A DNA stretch of 64,000 nt from Stratiolaelaps scimitus (lineage: Eukaryota; Arthropoda; Arachnida; Mesostigmata; Laelapidae), in assembly GCA_019614645.1 (NCBI GenBank), contig JABWDB010000002.1, positions 19,953,501-20,017,500 on the forward strand. The letters are read 5' to 3'. Positions within the stretch are counted from its first letter, which is position 1, and every line of letters begins with the position of its first letter. Position numbers and translations under genes: made by a program. The notes beneath the pieces are model-generated. The model was not told the DNA's origin. It saw nothing but the letters and a program-made list of their open reading frames with translations, and made no database searches. Positions 27,735-41,400 of this stretch are shown here, piece by piece.

Positions 27735-29604
27735 GAGCTGACTTCAGCTGGATGTGGCCGCGTACCGATGTTGTGCTGCGCTGGTTGACGCCGGTGGCGG
27801 CTGAGCCCGCTGAGCGTTGTTCATCGCCAAAGTCCAGTGATCATAGCGCGACCAAACGCGAAGACAGCCAGGAAAACACAAGAAAGCAATTGGCTAAACA
27901 AGACACATCGACACACGCGTTGTAGGATCGGTGTATCCACCGTCGTTCGGGTCGACTCCGATTTGCTGAGTACGACCCGGCCCACTATCGAAAAAAATAG
28001 GTATTTGTTTATAGCTGTCTCCATTCATTCGAGTAGTATCCGAACGCGGGGAATAGAGGACATCCCTTGCGAAATCGGTAGCCGTTGAAATTCAACGTGG
28101 TACGACCCTGAATTGGCGTTACGGAGTCGATAGTAACAATAGCGTGCGCATCCTGTCGAATTCACTGTTGGTTGGGGAGGACCCTTGCTCGGACGTGGCG
28201 TAAACGACATGTGTTGATCTCCGCCTAGACAGTGCATTCTGTGGAGACCATAGTCAAGACAATTTCCAACCGTTGGGAGATTAAGTAGTGCGAGCAAAGG
28301 CGGACTATTTAGAAATTATCGAGCTAGGAAAATGGAGTACCAGACTACAAGCAATTTTTGTGAGGTTGATTGAAAACGCCTTTTTGAGGAAATCTCTCAT
28401 TCCTGCTTTTCTGTGTGTTAAACATGGTCTCTCATTCGACCTCCATGTTTAAATATGGGATGCAGTTGTAAAGTAAATTTTGCAAGCTATAATATCACGT
28501 GCTTGATGAGTAAATGTATGTTTAGAAAATATTGGTACAATCGCCAGATCCACAAAAATAGTCAAAGAAATAACAGCTCCATGGAGCATTCGACAGACCC
28601 AGACGTATGTCATACTACCCAAATAAATTGTTCTCATCCCCCGCTCAATGCTCTCGGAGTCTAATCTACACCATAGCTGCTGGCGGCGGCGTCGGCGTCA
28701 CGACAATAGGGTTCCTTGACCTAAATCCCTTAGTTGCAGGGGACCGCTTCAGAGGTTAGATCGCTCATGTACCGCCCTCAATTGCATGCGAACGGCGATC
28801 TGCTTCTGGCGGTCACGTTGTTTCACGATGTCACGGGAGGCCGGAGGGTCGCTTGCGTAGTTTCTGCTATTTTTAGAATCGGGCCCATCATATGTCCGCC
28901 GCCAGACGGGTCGGCGAATTCTGCTCGGCGAATTGCGGTGGCCGCATTCGCGAGGAAGGGCAGATCAAGGCCCCCCCCCGTTTGAGGCCAGAGTAATGGC
29001 AGCAACAGCAGCATCCACGGCGCTTTCAGCTTTCCAACCCCCGTATCCACCGGTGCTCGTTGCGGTACGAGCTAGTGGTGCGGCGACGCCGCGAACATCA
29101 CTCACTGTAAAAGCTGGTTAGGGCTAGACGATATGGATGAGATATACTGTAAAATACAAAGGCCTGATTCGTGGCCTGATGATGTGGCGACTGTACCTGG
29201 CAATATTCGAATCCTTTGGGCTCGCAGGAGTAGCAGTAAGTGTCGCGTATACGATTTGCTGGCGCGACACACCTGTTCGCAATGTATACACCATGTTATC
29301 GAACACTAACTACTTATAGACACTGGTATTAATACATCTAATGCGAGTGTTTCTGCACACCTGAGTAAGTGGCACTTGTTGCGCTTGTTCGCGCACCCAG
29401 CCCTGATCGCTTTGACCAGCGAATGTGAAGCGAATCGGGTAACGCCTGCCTGTATCGTTTGTTGCATACATGCCTTACGATGGCCAAACTGGTTGAGTTT
29501 AGTTTCGCAACGGTGAAACACACACCCCGTTCTCGAGCCTCGAACGACTACCACCTCTTCAAAAATCTCACATCGCACCTCAGAGGCCAGCGTCACGATA
29601 CGAA

Positions 29605-30057
29605 TCATAGCCTTAAGGCCGCCACAGACGAGTAGCTTGGATCTATGGAAACAATGCTTTCCACGAACGGGGTCAAAGTACTTGGGGACTGCTGGACTAG
29701 GTATTCGTGTTTCCGGGTGATTATATTGAATAAATTCGTCAACATTTTCTCCCTAGAGAATTGTTTTCCTTTCAATTCAGGCAACGTATTGGCCCACTTC
29801 TGTATGTTGGGGGAACGGAAATGTAAAAGACCCTAGCCAGCGGAAGCAACGAGGCTCTTCCGCCGGACGATACTGTCGAAGTCGTACAACGCCTTTCTGG
29901 CGCGCAGTGAGACCCCATCTATGGGTGGAGTGGTGGCCAAAATCGGCCTCGCGAAATTCGCTCGTACCCGGTACAACAGTAGGCCGCAAAGATGAGCTGC
30001 AGGATCTTCCGAAACACGAAACAGTGTCTTCACTCGCTGAACGTCGTATGCAAGCAT
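29605..30057 (-). pseudogene. Nearly open frame of about 150 codons with one internal stop
   Basis: From an ATG at 30057 the minus strand stays open to a TAG at 29833-29835 (MLAYDVQRVKTLFRVSEDPA...), then continues in the same frame for another 75 codons (GLLHFRSPNIQKWANTLPEL...) to TGA at 29605. The composition is protein-like and not repetitive. I recognise no family. It could be a decayed gene or transposon piece, two exons, or chance. Confidence 0.25.
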
Positions 30058-31027
30058 CGAATTATGGACGGTGCTTCAAACTCCCGAGAAATTATAGCAG
30101 TGTGAGTGTGTTATGCGTCGACGGAAACAAGCGAAGATGTCGTTTATCATTATCGAACACCACTACGATGATACACGATGAGAACAGTTATCGGCATCGC
30201 TGGTTGTGGTTTGTCCCTACCATCAAAAGCACGCTACAGCTCGATACGATTCGAAGTTGATAAAGCAGCACTTCTACGGGGCTCTATTATACTTAGTAGC
30301 ACTTGTGGATCATTGGTATCATGAATTATTATATTAGCGTACATACGAAGGAAACAGTACTCTGTGAAATGTCTGAATAGTCAAAAGGTAAGTAGCCACG
30401 ATATGTGGAGCTGTGTCCAGGCGAAGGGGCGCGATAGGTTCGTAACACAGCGGGCAAGTAAGAATGCAGACTACTACACAGATGATACAGGCCGGGCGAG
30501 TTCTTTCGCTGATAAGATCGAGTTGATGGGATATGGCATCGTTTGTAGATGGCGTTACCGAGTTCATAAAGCCAAGTGCTCATCTCGTCTCGTGGACTCG
30601 CTGGAGACATCATATATTTATATCGATTGCAGCAGCAATAGCGGAGTTGTCGCTGTCGTCTGTCGCTGGTGAATCACGGTTTCGTTGAACAGCAGCAGCA
30701 GCCGTCGCTACCATTCATGACGTTCCATACGCAGCCAGGCAAACCAAAGCATAGCATACGTTGTGATATATCCCGCAGCCACTGGTTGAGTATCCGGCTG
30801 ACCTGCGCTTATGTTCGATCATTTATGAAATGTAATATATAGTGATGGTGTTCGGACGATCGCTGGGGCTTAGCTTTTGGAGGGGACGGCAAATCAGCGG
30901 AGTTGGTGATCGCTCGGAACTACATATCGCGTAGAGCGCGGCACAGGATGAGAGACGAAATGGTACCGAACCGATTTTTCGTACACGTCTCCTGGGTGGC
31001 AAATGATATAGATAACCTGTTGTGCTA

Positions 31028-31055
31028 GTATATATATATATATATATATATATAA
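31028..31055. repeat. (TA)n microsatellite
   Basis: About 14 TA units. Confidence 0.95.
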
Positions 31056-33565
31056 TTATTCACCGGATGGGCCGGACGCTGCTTGGCTATCAAGATCGAA
31101 AAGACGCTGGTGATAAAATCACTTTTCTATGGGTCGGCATTACACCGCTGTGACATTGGCAATGTACAGTGCATTTTCTTCATCCAAAGAAGAGGTGGTT
31201 CAAAAGCAAATAGCAAATACGTTCCACGCCATCTGCATTGGACGCCGGTCTACATAAGCTAGCAGTAGTGTAAAGGTCTCAGAAAATTCTCAAATTCCAA
31301 CCGAATTTATTGCCAAGCCGCCCGCACGGCAACAACACCAACATCTAATCCAATGGCCAGCTTGCTAGCCGTGCACCCAATGGCGAACGGGGCAGCTTCA
31401 ATAGGGGATAATACATTGGCATATACACGATGATGTCTAGTCGATCAGCAAAACGCAATTCGTTTATTTTGCGAATGGTGGCATCGCCGCGGTATCTCGT
31501 TATGTATAATTGACGTCTACGTTGAGAACGAGTGCGTGCACCGGCGAGAAGGACTATCGTGTCGCTTGTTAATTTACCCCAACGGACGGCAGAAAATGTG
31601 CCGAAACCGTTATGTTCATTGGCAGCGAACGTTTGCAAGCTGGTGCCAGCGAACATGGATTGTGATCCTGGACTTGTTATTACATTATTGGCATTATGGT
31701 GTTATTATTATTATTATTGTAATTAATATCACCTCAGTCGAGGTGAGCGGGGATGGGAGATCTGACTCAGTTCGGCCAGGCTTTTTTTGCGCGTTGTGGA
31801 AGTATGTCATGCTGTGTTTCGGTTATCAGCTCCACGTTATTTCTGTATTGTTCGCCTTCATGTTGCCATTATATGACGCCTCGATTTCATATTTTGCCAG
31901 TTATTGTTGCTACTATTATTATTATTGTTATTCGTGAAAAACTGCCTAAAAGGTTACGACGATAGACTGATACGAAGGCATCCTATGCAAATTGTAATTT
32001 ATATGCTCAATTGAAAATAAAAACGTAAAATCGTTCGAGCCACTTGCAACTTCTAAACATTCGCCGACGACGAGCCAATATGTGCTCGATGTTCCGACGG
32101 CCGCCGGCCCAGCGAAGGAAAGGCCTGCTCTAACCGAAGGCTCGCTCACTTCGAATATTCCGTGCCTCTCTGTCTGCCTGTCAGTCATGAAAATCAACTG
32201 AAAAATAATCAAATATGTATGGGAAAATTTAGGAAAATAGTTACCAATCGAGGAAGAAAGCTCTCTACGGAGAAGAGTCGCTGTTCTGCGCGCGCAGATG
32301 CAGTAGTGTCTGAATGAGAAACTGCATTAGTCCTTCATTTGCATCAATTTATTTTACTGTTTATTAGCCAGAGCAGGGACGTTACCGAAGAGTTAATGGG
32401 GTTTCTGGAGAAGAAAGGGAGTGAGAGAGAGAGAGATCACTTCAAAGAATGCTTAACATTAATAATGCAGACGTATAAAAATCATTGGATTTCTCCAATC
32501 TCGATGGTTTCACCGCGATTCACAGTGAGAACGATCTGACCCGATTCAAAGTTACAGACTCATTTCGACATGTATGTAATGAGCAAATACCATAGTATGT
32601 GTGTGTGTGTGTGTGCGTATAGACGATATTAAAAGCGCAACACCACCGTTATGTGAGGCAGACGTGGCAAAATCGGACACGGGTATATAAACAAAGACAT
32701 GAGCATGCTTGTTTGGCAAACAGGAGTAAACACGATTTTATTTTTGTTATTTCCGCCTGTTCAAGCCGCGGGAATCGTGGAAGCAATGTGCTGCCGATCG
32801 AACATAAAGCGCTTGTACAGTTTCTCTTCTACGATGCCTTCAAGTGTTTACGGCAACCTATGAATGTAGACATCGTATTTGTAGAAATCTCGCCCTAGAT
32901 CTGACCCACCCACCTGACACGGCTGACAAAATTGCGTGGCATACATAGGCAATGCATAAGGCTTCGAAGACGGTTGGCGTCACACTAATTTCCTCCCCCA
33001 GCTGTTGGATGGTTCTTGACGAAGCGTTGATCGTCCGGCTGAAAGACCCTGCTCACTGAAGTGGCTGATGTCATCTAAAACAGACCTTCACACAGCGACC
33101 GACAGGTGACCGGCATAGCTACATGGTTAGCATACCCTAGCATATCTTGGCTAGATAAAGAGAGAGAGAGAGAGGATCATCAAATCAGCTACAGATCGTC
33201 AAATTCGATTCGGGATGAGGGTGCGGGCTGGCGGCCGAGAGCTGGGAGCAAGCAACCAACAGCAGCGCAACTACAGCTGTTGTCACCGCTTGCGCGTCAC
33301 GCAGCGCAGGTAATCCGACCATTCGAAACCAAGCGTGTAATCCATATTATTCGCGCAGGACGGGATGCCTCTGTTTGGCACGGCGCGCCTGTAGGACAAG
33401 CCAAATCAAGGTGAAACACGCACTTGCGAATCAAAAGGTGTTAAAATGAAGCATCCTTTCATGACGACGATCTGCAGTGACGAGCCATTGCTGTTGCTGC
33501 TGCTGCTGATGCCGCACGAAGCTTAGCAATAACGCCGGGTGAGTTGTGGGCTGCTGTGTGTCACC

Positions 33566-33668
33566 ATGAAGACGATCGCCGGTGCGATGTATGATACAGC
33601 ACGATACGATGACTTTTTCTTGCAACCACTCACTGAGGGCTCACCACTGAAGGTGCGTCTCCCGCTGG
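33566..33668 (+). CDS. Candidate upstream propeptide exon of the TGF-beta ligand
   Basis: An open frame begins after a TAA at 33530 and contains an ATG at 33566 (MKTIAGAMYD...). Two possible donors fit the next exon in frame: gtgcgt after 33652 (phase 0, if the next exon starts at 33967) and gtgatc after 33668 (phase 1, matching the normal ttcag acceptor at 33965). The agreement in frame is the only support. The ATG is not followed by a hydrophobic signal sequence, so if this is coding it is more likely an internal exon whose true start lies upstream. A short leucine-rich frame at 33447-33527 looks signal-like, but it ends in a stop and has no usable donor. Confidence 0.35.
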
Positions 33669-33964
33669 GTGATCGTCTAGTGCGCGTTTTCGACGTTGAA
33701 CTGCCGGCAACCGGAAATACCCGCGGGCGGGCGGGCGGTCGGGCGGGCGTGAACGTTAGTCATCGGGAAGATTCGCGCAGAATGCGCCCTAGTGGGTACA
33801 ATATGGCATAGCCGTACGCCATAAGCCAATCTGTACTGTCCATGCTCGAGTCAGTTTTCATAATGTCGCTCGGATCGGCCGAAGGAGACCACTCTTTTAC
33901 TTACTTCGTGCTGTTCTTGTTGTTTGTTTCTCTGTCTGTTCTGCGGTTGACGATTGACTTTCAG

Positions 33965-35139
33965 AGCTGCCAGGCATAAATGAGGAGGAGGGCGGATTTA
34001 TGAACAGCGTACGATTTCAGGTGCCGGAGTCCGCCCGCGAAGGTCTCGTGTCCGCTAAGCTGAGACTTCGAAAAATTCCGCCACAGTGTGCCGTGAAGGT
34101 CTACAAGGTCGAGGACGGGCTACGCTCGCTCGTTGCTGATATCCAAATGATGTCCGGTAAGTGAATTTTTATTTGGTGAACCCGCCTTTCTCCTATAGTG
34201 CTTTGTCACCAAGCAAGGTGGATAATAATAATAATAATAATAGGATTTAATAATTCGACAATTCGTCAGGGCCACATGCGTATGTGTCATATGTTATACG
34301 TTCAATGAATACGTTCGGCAAGCAGTAGCATTGCACGTATTTGCTTGCATTGTAGAACTGTATCGTGTACGAATTGAATGCCCATCAATATTTTGTGAGG
34401 GCTCTACAAGGCATTTCCCATCGACGAACGACACCGAGACAGAGGGTGTCGTTGACTGTGACAAATGATTAACTAGTAGCGTAACTAAATTGGTGCTTTG
34501 TCTTTGTGTGTTTTTCTGCCTGCATTCGTATGAATAGACCTGACGTCTCGAAACCGCGGAGGCCGAACCCGCCGTGTGATCGATCTCACTTCATCGATGA
34601 AGAGCTGGTTACGGACGGACGACGTGGTTGAACTGCAGCTATGGGGAAGCCGCCGGGGCTGTCTTCACGAGTTGCCGACCTTCGATGTTATGGCAACAGA
34701 ATTATCGCCGGCAGCCCGGGGCCGCTCGAGGCGAGCAGCAGACCACAAAGCATCAGATATATCCATGCCTGGCCCGTACATGGACAAAATCGGAACGTCG
34801 ACCCGGAGGTGCAAGACCGATAAGGATAAGGTCTGCTGTTTGCGCCTGCTGAACGTCACCATCGCCAACCTCGGCTGGGACGATTGGATCGTCGAGCCGC
34901 GAAGCTTTCAGGCGTACTTCTGCCAAGGCGAATGTTCATATAGGCATGGTCGTTTCGCAAGCTCGCACGCTATCGTTCAGAGCAAGATGAGCCACATTCT
35001 CGGGCGGAGACGTGTGCCTCGACCTTGCTGCTCCCCGAAGAAGTTCAGGCCGTTGGCGATCATGTACCGTGATCGCGACGGCGAAACTCACTTTGGTAGG
35101 ATACCGAAAATGATCGTGAAGGAATGCGCGTGTCACTAA
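33965..35139 (+). CDS. TGF-beta superfamily ligand, 3' two exons (end of propeptide plus mature domain)
   Basis: Secreted dimeric growth factor that would bind type I/II receptor kinases outside the cell. Two exons are seen: 33965-34156 (after a ttcag acceptor, ending at a gtaagt donor) and 34538-35139 (after aatag, ending in TAA); the phases match, joining G to AC as an Asp codon. The first exon and the start of the second read as TGF-beta propeptide (VRFQVPES, KLRLRKIPP). An R-S-R-R furin-type site ends at 34734, leaving a mature part of 134 residues (34735-35136). It carries nine cysteines in the order C, CC, C, C, CC, C, C, with the family landmarks LGWDDWIVEP, YFCQGEC, HAIVQ, PCC and a C-terminal ECACH. 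The cysteine ahead of the first CC pair places it with the nine-cysteine ligands (activin, TGF-beta, myostatin, GDF15/Maverick types) rather than seven-cysteine BMPs; I cannot name the orthologue. The signal peptide and early propeptide exons are not found with confidence. Confidence 0.93.
34221..34243. repeat. (ATA)n microsatellite in TGF-beta ligand intron
   Basis: About 7 ATA units between the two ligand exons. Confidence 0.9.
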
Positions 35140-35543
35140 CGCCGTTAGCCGACTGCAACTATTCGAATCCCCATCGTGAACAGGTTGAATAGGGCCGTAA
35201 CCCCTCGGTATAGTTCTCTATCCCACGAGACGGGCGGAGGAAGGATCAGAAGGCGCGAAGATCTCTCTTCATCTTTGCTTCAGTTACCCCTGAGGGAGCT
35301 GTATTTATGTCGGATCTGTGTCGGGTTCAGATTGCTGTTCGGTTATCGAATCACGACATATGCTGCCCACCGAGGACGTGCTATTTTTAGGCGGTCCGTT
35401 CCGCACTGCCAAGCAACAGCAGCGGTCGATAGCGGCAGTCAACATATCACGAACACAATGTCAAGATTTTCTCTCTCACTGAACGCTAGAGATTTTTGCT
35501 CAATGTCAGTAAATAAGCGTCAAACATTGTCGTCAATAATCAG

Positions 35544-35545
<2 letters not shown>

Positions 35546-35577
<32 letters not shown>
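35546..35577. repeat. (TA)n microsatellite downstream of the ligand gene
   Basis: About 16 units, 400 bp past the stop codon; possibly in the 3' UTR. Confidence 0.95.
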
Positions 35578-35578
<1 letters not shown>

Positions 35579-35663
35579 TGACGGATTATACGTCGATGAA
35601 AGGATCGTAACTCGAACTTAAAATATCGATCAGAATTGAAAAATAGTCCTGGAATCTCTGATC

Positions 35664-35669
35664 AATAAA
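35664..35669 (+). promoter_or_regulatory. Possible polyadenylation signal of the TGF-beta ligand gene
   Basis: First AATAAA on the plus strand after the ligand stop codon, 525 nt downstream. No GT-rich downstream element was sought in detail. Confidence 0.3.
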
Positions 35670-36225
35670 CAAGTGCGTCGGCCATGGCGCCCAACGGGGA
35701 TTCAACGATGTTTGTTTAGTTGACCTGCGCGATGGAAGATACATTGCAGATGAAGATCTAAGACTGAACTGAAGGAAGGCAGACAATGCGGCAGATATGA
35801 TGATGGCATATGGCCGTCGAAGAAGATTCTCCCTTGGCATCAATCATAATAGATGTAGGTATTACTATCATTGTTACTAGGCAACAAGACTAACAACAAG
35901 AACCACAACAACACGATATAGGATACGTACAACCAGATATAGTAAATGTATCATATAGTCAACTCAAGCAAGTTAAGGGGCAATGGCCCCCCATTAACGC
36001 GACACACCGGCCGCAGTACTGCTGCTAATCATATCACTTATGGCCAATGTAACTACAACACGACAAAGTAGATATAGATTGCTGTTAGTTAACAGCACCA
36101 AAAACCACCACTACTGCAAAGAATACTGCTACCACTGGAGCTAATAATACTGTTACTCTCCTAATGATGCTATACCATTCTAATTAACAATAGTGATGAT
36201 AGTGATCACGCAACATGTCAGCAGC

Positions 36226-36269
36226 TATATATATATATATATGCATATATATATATATATATATATATG
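36226..36269. repeat. (TA)n microsatellite with one GC interruption
   Basis: Two TA runs separated by a single gc at 36243-36244. Confidence 0.9.
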
Positions 36270-36298
36270 TATACATAGGATCCCCCAGACCGAATACA

Positions 36299-36589
36299 TT
36301 AGCGTCGCAGCTTCTTTAGTTTCGCGCGGCCTGCTTGTCGTTTTTGAAGTTGGACGTGATCACGTAAACGTGTCTCAAACCCACCCTCTCGTATCCCGTA
36401 GGTCGTGGTGGTGGTCGTGTCCATGCTGACACAATGCTGATGATAATATCTCAAAATCTGATCCAGCCGATCTGTCAGTTCGTGGAGAGAAGTAGCTCGG
36501 TTCATGGCCAGATCTATGTAGATTCCCACCCCCCAGCGTTTCACCCATGAGGACGAATTATTCCTGGTGCGATTTCTGCCACCCTGCAT
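36299..36589 (-). CDS. Hypothetical small open frame
   Basis: 96 codons from an ATG to a stop at 36299. The protein is strongly basic, and its second half looks like a helical coding sequence (SLHELTDRLDQILRYYHQH, then LQKRQAGRAKLKKLRR). A run of six threonines comes from a short ACC/ACG repeat. No splice partner or family was recognised. It could equally be a chance frame in intergenic DNA. Confidence 0.2.
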   Translation of the reverse strand: MQGGRNRTRNNSSSWVKRWGVGIYIDLAMNRATSLHELTDRLDQILRYYHQHCVSMDTTTTTTYGIREGGFETRLRDHVQLQKRQAGRAKLKKLRR

Positions 36590-38440
36590 TGTCTCATTAT
36601 GACTCCCGCTTTTCAGTTATAGCTACGTTGGTTCATGACCGCCATCGGAGCTTGTTCTTTATGAAATAACGCTACAAATCGTTCGATTCGAAATTTGTGA
36701 AACACGAGATGATCATCGTAGCCCATCATCCTATAAATATACATACGTATATCTATATAATAGGGTAAGGCTATGTTTAGTGTCTGGGCGAACGAGATGA
36801 GTTTGTCTTTCCGAAGCCAGGAAAGATCTGAGTAGGCTCTGAGAGCTGTTAGTCCCATGTTTAATGAATAATCAATCCCAGTATAGCAAATCGGTATATC
36901 AGAATATGTGTGTTACTACGCTTGGACAATTCTTAGTGTTAACACGCTACTACCACTACTAATTGTTAGTTGAATATATTACTGGCAACAGCATTGCTTT
37001 CTTGCTAGAAGTCTGTTTATGTACGTGTCCAAGGGGCGCTTCATGATCTTTTGTGCCTCCTATTGCGCAACTTGTCCGACCACGGTATAGAACTGATGAC
37101 GATGCTCGAAAAGACAAAACTCTGAATTCGCGAAAAGGGAACTTTGCGAATAAATAGAACGAAGTAGCAGCAGCAGCAGCATCAGTTCTTCGATTAGCTG
37201 TTCCAGAAAGATGCTACTATTACATCTAGAATAGAGGAACGGATCGATTCATACTCGAGTTTTACGGTCAAGGTGACCCCAAGGCAGACACCTCCTTAGA
37301 GATGTGCATCTAGCTGCCGCATGGCCAGCTACCAGTGATGGCCATTCAGACGTGCGAGAATGTGTACTTTGCGTAGTTCGATTTCGCATTGCTTCTGCCA
37401 GTCCCATGACATCTCTTCATCTCCGCTACCTCGAACACACAGTGTCCCGGCACAGCCACGCCCCAGCCTAGTCCTTTGGTGCCGGAACACAGCCGATAAC
37501 GAGACGCGAGTTGTCGGATTCCGAGTTGCCGAAATCCAAAGCACAGCCTCTACATATTCTCTATTTGCATCACGTGCGATCACGATGTACGTAATAATAA
37601 CGTCAACTGGCACCGGTTGCTTTTATCGGCATCATTGTCAATGGAGTTAGACGTAGCTATAGGGGACAGCAAGAGAAAGAGAGCCCCGAAGGGGAAGAGC
37701 TCACCTAAAACGTCATCGTCGATGTAGTGTCGTTCGCTGGCAACGGCGACAATGGTTGATACCGTTCACTGAAGAGAAGATAATCGATATTAGGAGAGAA
37801 TTAGATTAGAGAAAGGAAGGATAACGCTGTCCGAGATCGTAGCCTTCGGTGAATGTTCCTCGACTCCCACTGTGATACGCCAACTAGAATCATTACATGT
37901 ATGAGCATATCCATATATATATATATATATATATGAACATGAATATATATATAACATAGTTGATGAACATATGATGATAGTAATAACAATGTGAAAATGT
38001 GGTCGAAGAGAAAAAACAAGTATACATGTAGAGATATATGGTAGATATCTAAAAGGTGGAAGCACTAGTGACTGCGTAGCTGTGTCGTAAGAACCGGAGA
38101 GAATTCCCATTGGAATAATCTGTAGAAGAGGGCTACGGGCTAAAATAGATTGCATTAATCTATACGAATCATATGCTGGCAATGCGCATGTAGCTATATA
38201 TATATATATATATATACACTAAAACAGCATGCTGTAGAGATGCAATACATGGATATAGTCTCAGGTCTATATTTCGGAGAGAAGCACGCATCGGTTCGAA
38301 GTTCGGCGTACCTCTTCGAATAAAGTTCTTGCCCTCAATTCCCCGTTATATCATGTATATACCGTATTCTGTTCTAAGAGCTCGTTAGGATTTGACGAGC
38401 TCGCGACCTCATGATATGCCAAATGACCAATATTTCAAAA

Positions 38441-38441
38441 G

Positions 38442-38478
<37 letters not shown>
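38441..38478. repeat. (AAC)n microsatellite
   Basis: About 12 units. Confidence 0.95.
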
Positions 38479-41400
38479 GGAACAACAGCCAGAGAGGCAA
38501 CAATAGCCATAGCAATCCGACACACCTCACATATCATTCAGAGACAAATGGCAGCACAAACGCACACACATACACACAATTACACATGACCATAGTATAT
38601 TAGCGACGACAAGCAACAGACAAACTTGATAAAAAAAAAGAAAGAAAAGCAAGTCAGCCAAGATTGGGGCAGACGAAAAAAAATGCAACAGGAAGCCAAG
38701 CTACCACCGATAAAAAATAATCTACCTTAAACAGCGTGTTCCGGGAGCACTTGCGAAACAAGCAAGAGCTTATTATTTGAGAGTAAACGAAATTGTCGAT
38801 GATGCAGACGAGATGATGTACACATAACAATGAATATAGTAAGCAGAGGAGAAATACATAGGTCGAAATTGAAATAGATATAATTTTTGCCGTAACAGTA
38901 TGCGCAGCCTGTCTGTGAGCTTCTATGTGCAAGCTATAATAGCAGTGGAACATTGTAAAACACTGTGGGAATATACTGGAATAATAACGTTGTTGATCTT
39001 CCCCTATTATTATTATAACTATTACTCTTATACATTAGGTGGTTGGTTAGATTTTATTGTGGGCGTCTCGTCAAGCAGAAGAAGAACGATAAAAAATATC
39101 AGTTATAAAAATCTTCTTTTCAACATATACAGCATATCACAGGTCTGATACACGTCTATGAACAGACAGACACACAGACACACACACAACGCTCCTATAT
39201 ATATATATATATATGTATTTGTATGTATATAATATATTTATAGATACATACAAGTGAAATTATTGTTTTGGCTAGTTTTTTTTTGGAATCTATACTCACG
39301 CTGTTATCATTGCAATATAGTATCCAAAGGAAATATGCCCGTCTCTAAAATACAAATATACTATACTAATAGGTTGCCGCAGATCTTGCGGCAAACCTTC
39401 AAGTTACCATCGCCGCGATTAATTCGTCAAGATTTATTCGCCGTTATCGCAAACCAGCAAATGATCAAAGACGATATCGATTACTGTTATCGTGACGCCA
39501 GTTTTCAAATATATCTTTTCGTTGCAATGTTAACAGTGAAATTGAGCTGGCACAAAAAAAGGAGGCACAAGCTCTTTATTTTTTCGATGTCTAAAGTTGC
39601 ACAATCTGCATGAAGGTGACCCGTGCGGCCGACTGCCCATCGACCGCAAAGTTGTGGATGGTTAGAGAAAGAGGGAGAGAGAGAGAGAGAGAGATATTGA
39701 GATATCGTGGAAAACAAAATCCACTGTTGAACATAGTGGGCTCCGAGAAAAGCTGGCAGATCGTAAGACTTACGATTTTCCTGACTTACGATTTTTGCAT
39801 GGTGTGGCGGTGGGCTTCGACTTGATGCGCTGAAATGTCGACGGCGGACGACGTTTACAAAACGAAACGAATAATTGGAATTTTGAAAAGCTCCACCTAC
39901 TGGGCGCGCACACACAAATCAATTATTCAAAGATCATCGACACAATCACACACATCCACATTCACACATCGAGATTCATACACGGGAAACAAACAACGAA
40001 ACACGAGAAACAAGTAATCGATAAGGTTAGATAGGTAGAAGGTCGTGCGGCGGGGTGAGTGAGGCCCTCTTAGGTTTGACGCTCGTTCGTAGACGAGTCG
40101 AAGGCGTCATTCGAATCTCAGTTATTCATGTATTATAATAATAATAATAACAACTATACTAAAGAAGAACAAGATGCGGATGATGATGATGATGACAATG
40201 ATAATGAAGTCTAACGGTTAGGCTGCAAAAACAATATAATATTTTTGTCAAAATAAAACAACTTCCAGGGATCCCTGATACATTTGTGTGTTTTTACTTC
40301 TAATAATAGCGGTACGATTGTGGTTGTCATTAGGTCGTATTAAATGTAAGCCATTTTTCTAGCTGGAGGCGACCTACGGCGAAGTAGTGCACTGATTCCG
40401 TGTGTATCTTCCCGCGGAAAGATCAATGCTAGCATTGGTCTCTCCGTGCGAAGGCATTTTCTTACGGGGAACGGTGTGTTGCGCCCCGTCATGAGTGGCT
40501 CACTTGGTTGATATAGTTGCTAATCGTCAGAAGGCCTCCGGATTATAGGATGCGTTTTCATCTCGACCAATGATACACCGATGTCAGCCGATTCTTTTGT
40601 GATTTCTTCTTCGATTATGATAGGGTAACAGTTAGGAATAAAATTGGCAAATAAGGCAACAGCAAGTAGCTGCCCCCTCTCCTGTGTATGGCCTCAAAAA
40701 AATTAAGTAAATATGTCCGAGGCAACACAATATCAGTCAGTTTTCCTTCTTGCTTAGATCAATTGTCATATATAGATTGCAACCCTAGGTAGGACCGGAG
40801 GTTGTTTGTTTGATTTATCCTGTAGGGCAAATTGCTGTATAAATATTGAAGTAACTACACCAATACGCCCATTAAACGACAATATAGGGAATTGTACGCC
40901 AATAAAATGCTACGTATTAAGCTAGTATCGATCACAACAGACGAGTGTGATGTTTAGTGGCATACAATAACGACAAGTAATAATAATCATAACAATATAA
41001 TCAATAATAGCAGACGGCATTGGCAAAATGTAGCACCGCAGTCCAATAGATATATGTATATACCTGGCGCGGATGGTCGCAAAGAAGTAGGTTAGTGTAC
41101 GAGCGGAAAAATTACGAAGCCAATTCCGTTAGAAAGGTGGCTTTGCCCACAGATCAACCCACTTCTATTTCTTGTTTGAATGTTATTTTTGCCACTCTGA
41201 AAGCTTTCTTCCCTCTGCCAACAGCTCCCAAGCGATTGCTTCTACAGCTGACGGCATTGCTCATCTATGACATCGGTGGCGATCGACGGTTACTGCGAGC
41301 ATTCTTTCTGACACCTACACGGTGAAGGCCCCTATGAGCATATTCACACACCTAACGTCCCGGTAGATAGGGAGATATATTGGAACGTGCAACTATGAAG

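Larger units (their letters stand above)
19941..33565. other. Long stretch without a supportable gene
   Basis: Contains the 28-bp repeat pair, a tRNA-like fragment (about 24,435-24,470), a broken frame (29,605-30,057) and microsatellites. The 183- and 215-codon minus frames at 26.6-27.4 kb are low-complexity translations of AAC/GGA-rich DNA. 23.4-24.2 kb has several medium-length frames of protein-like composition that I could not assign. Confidence 0.5.
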
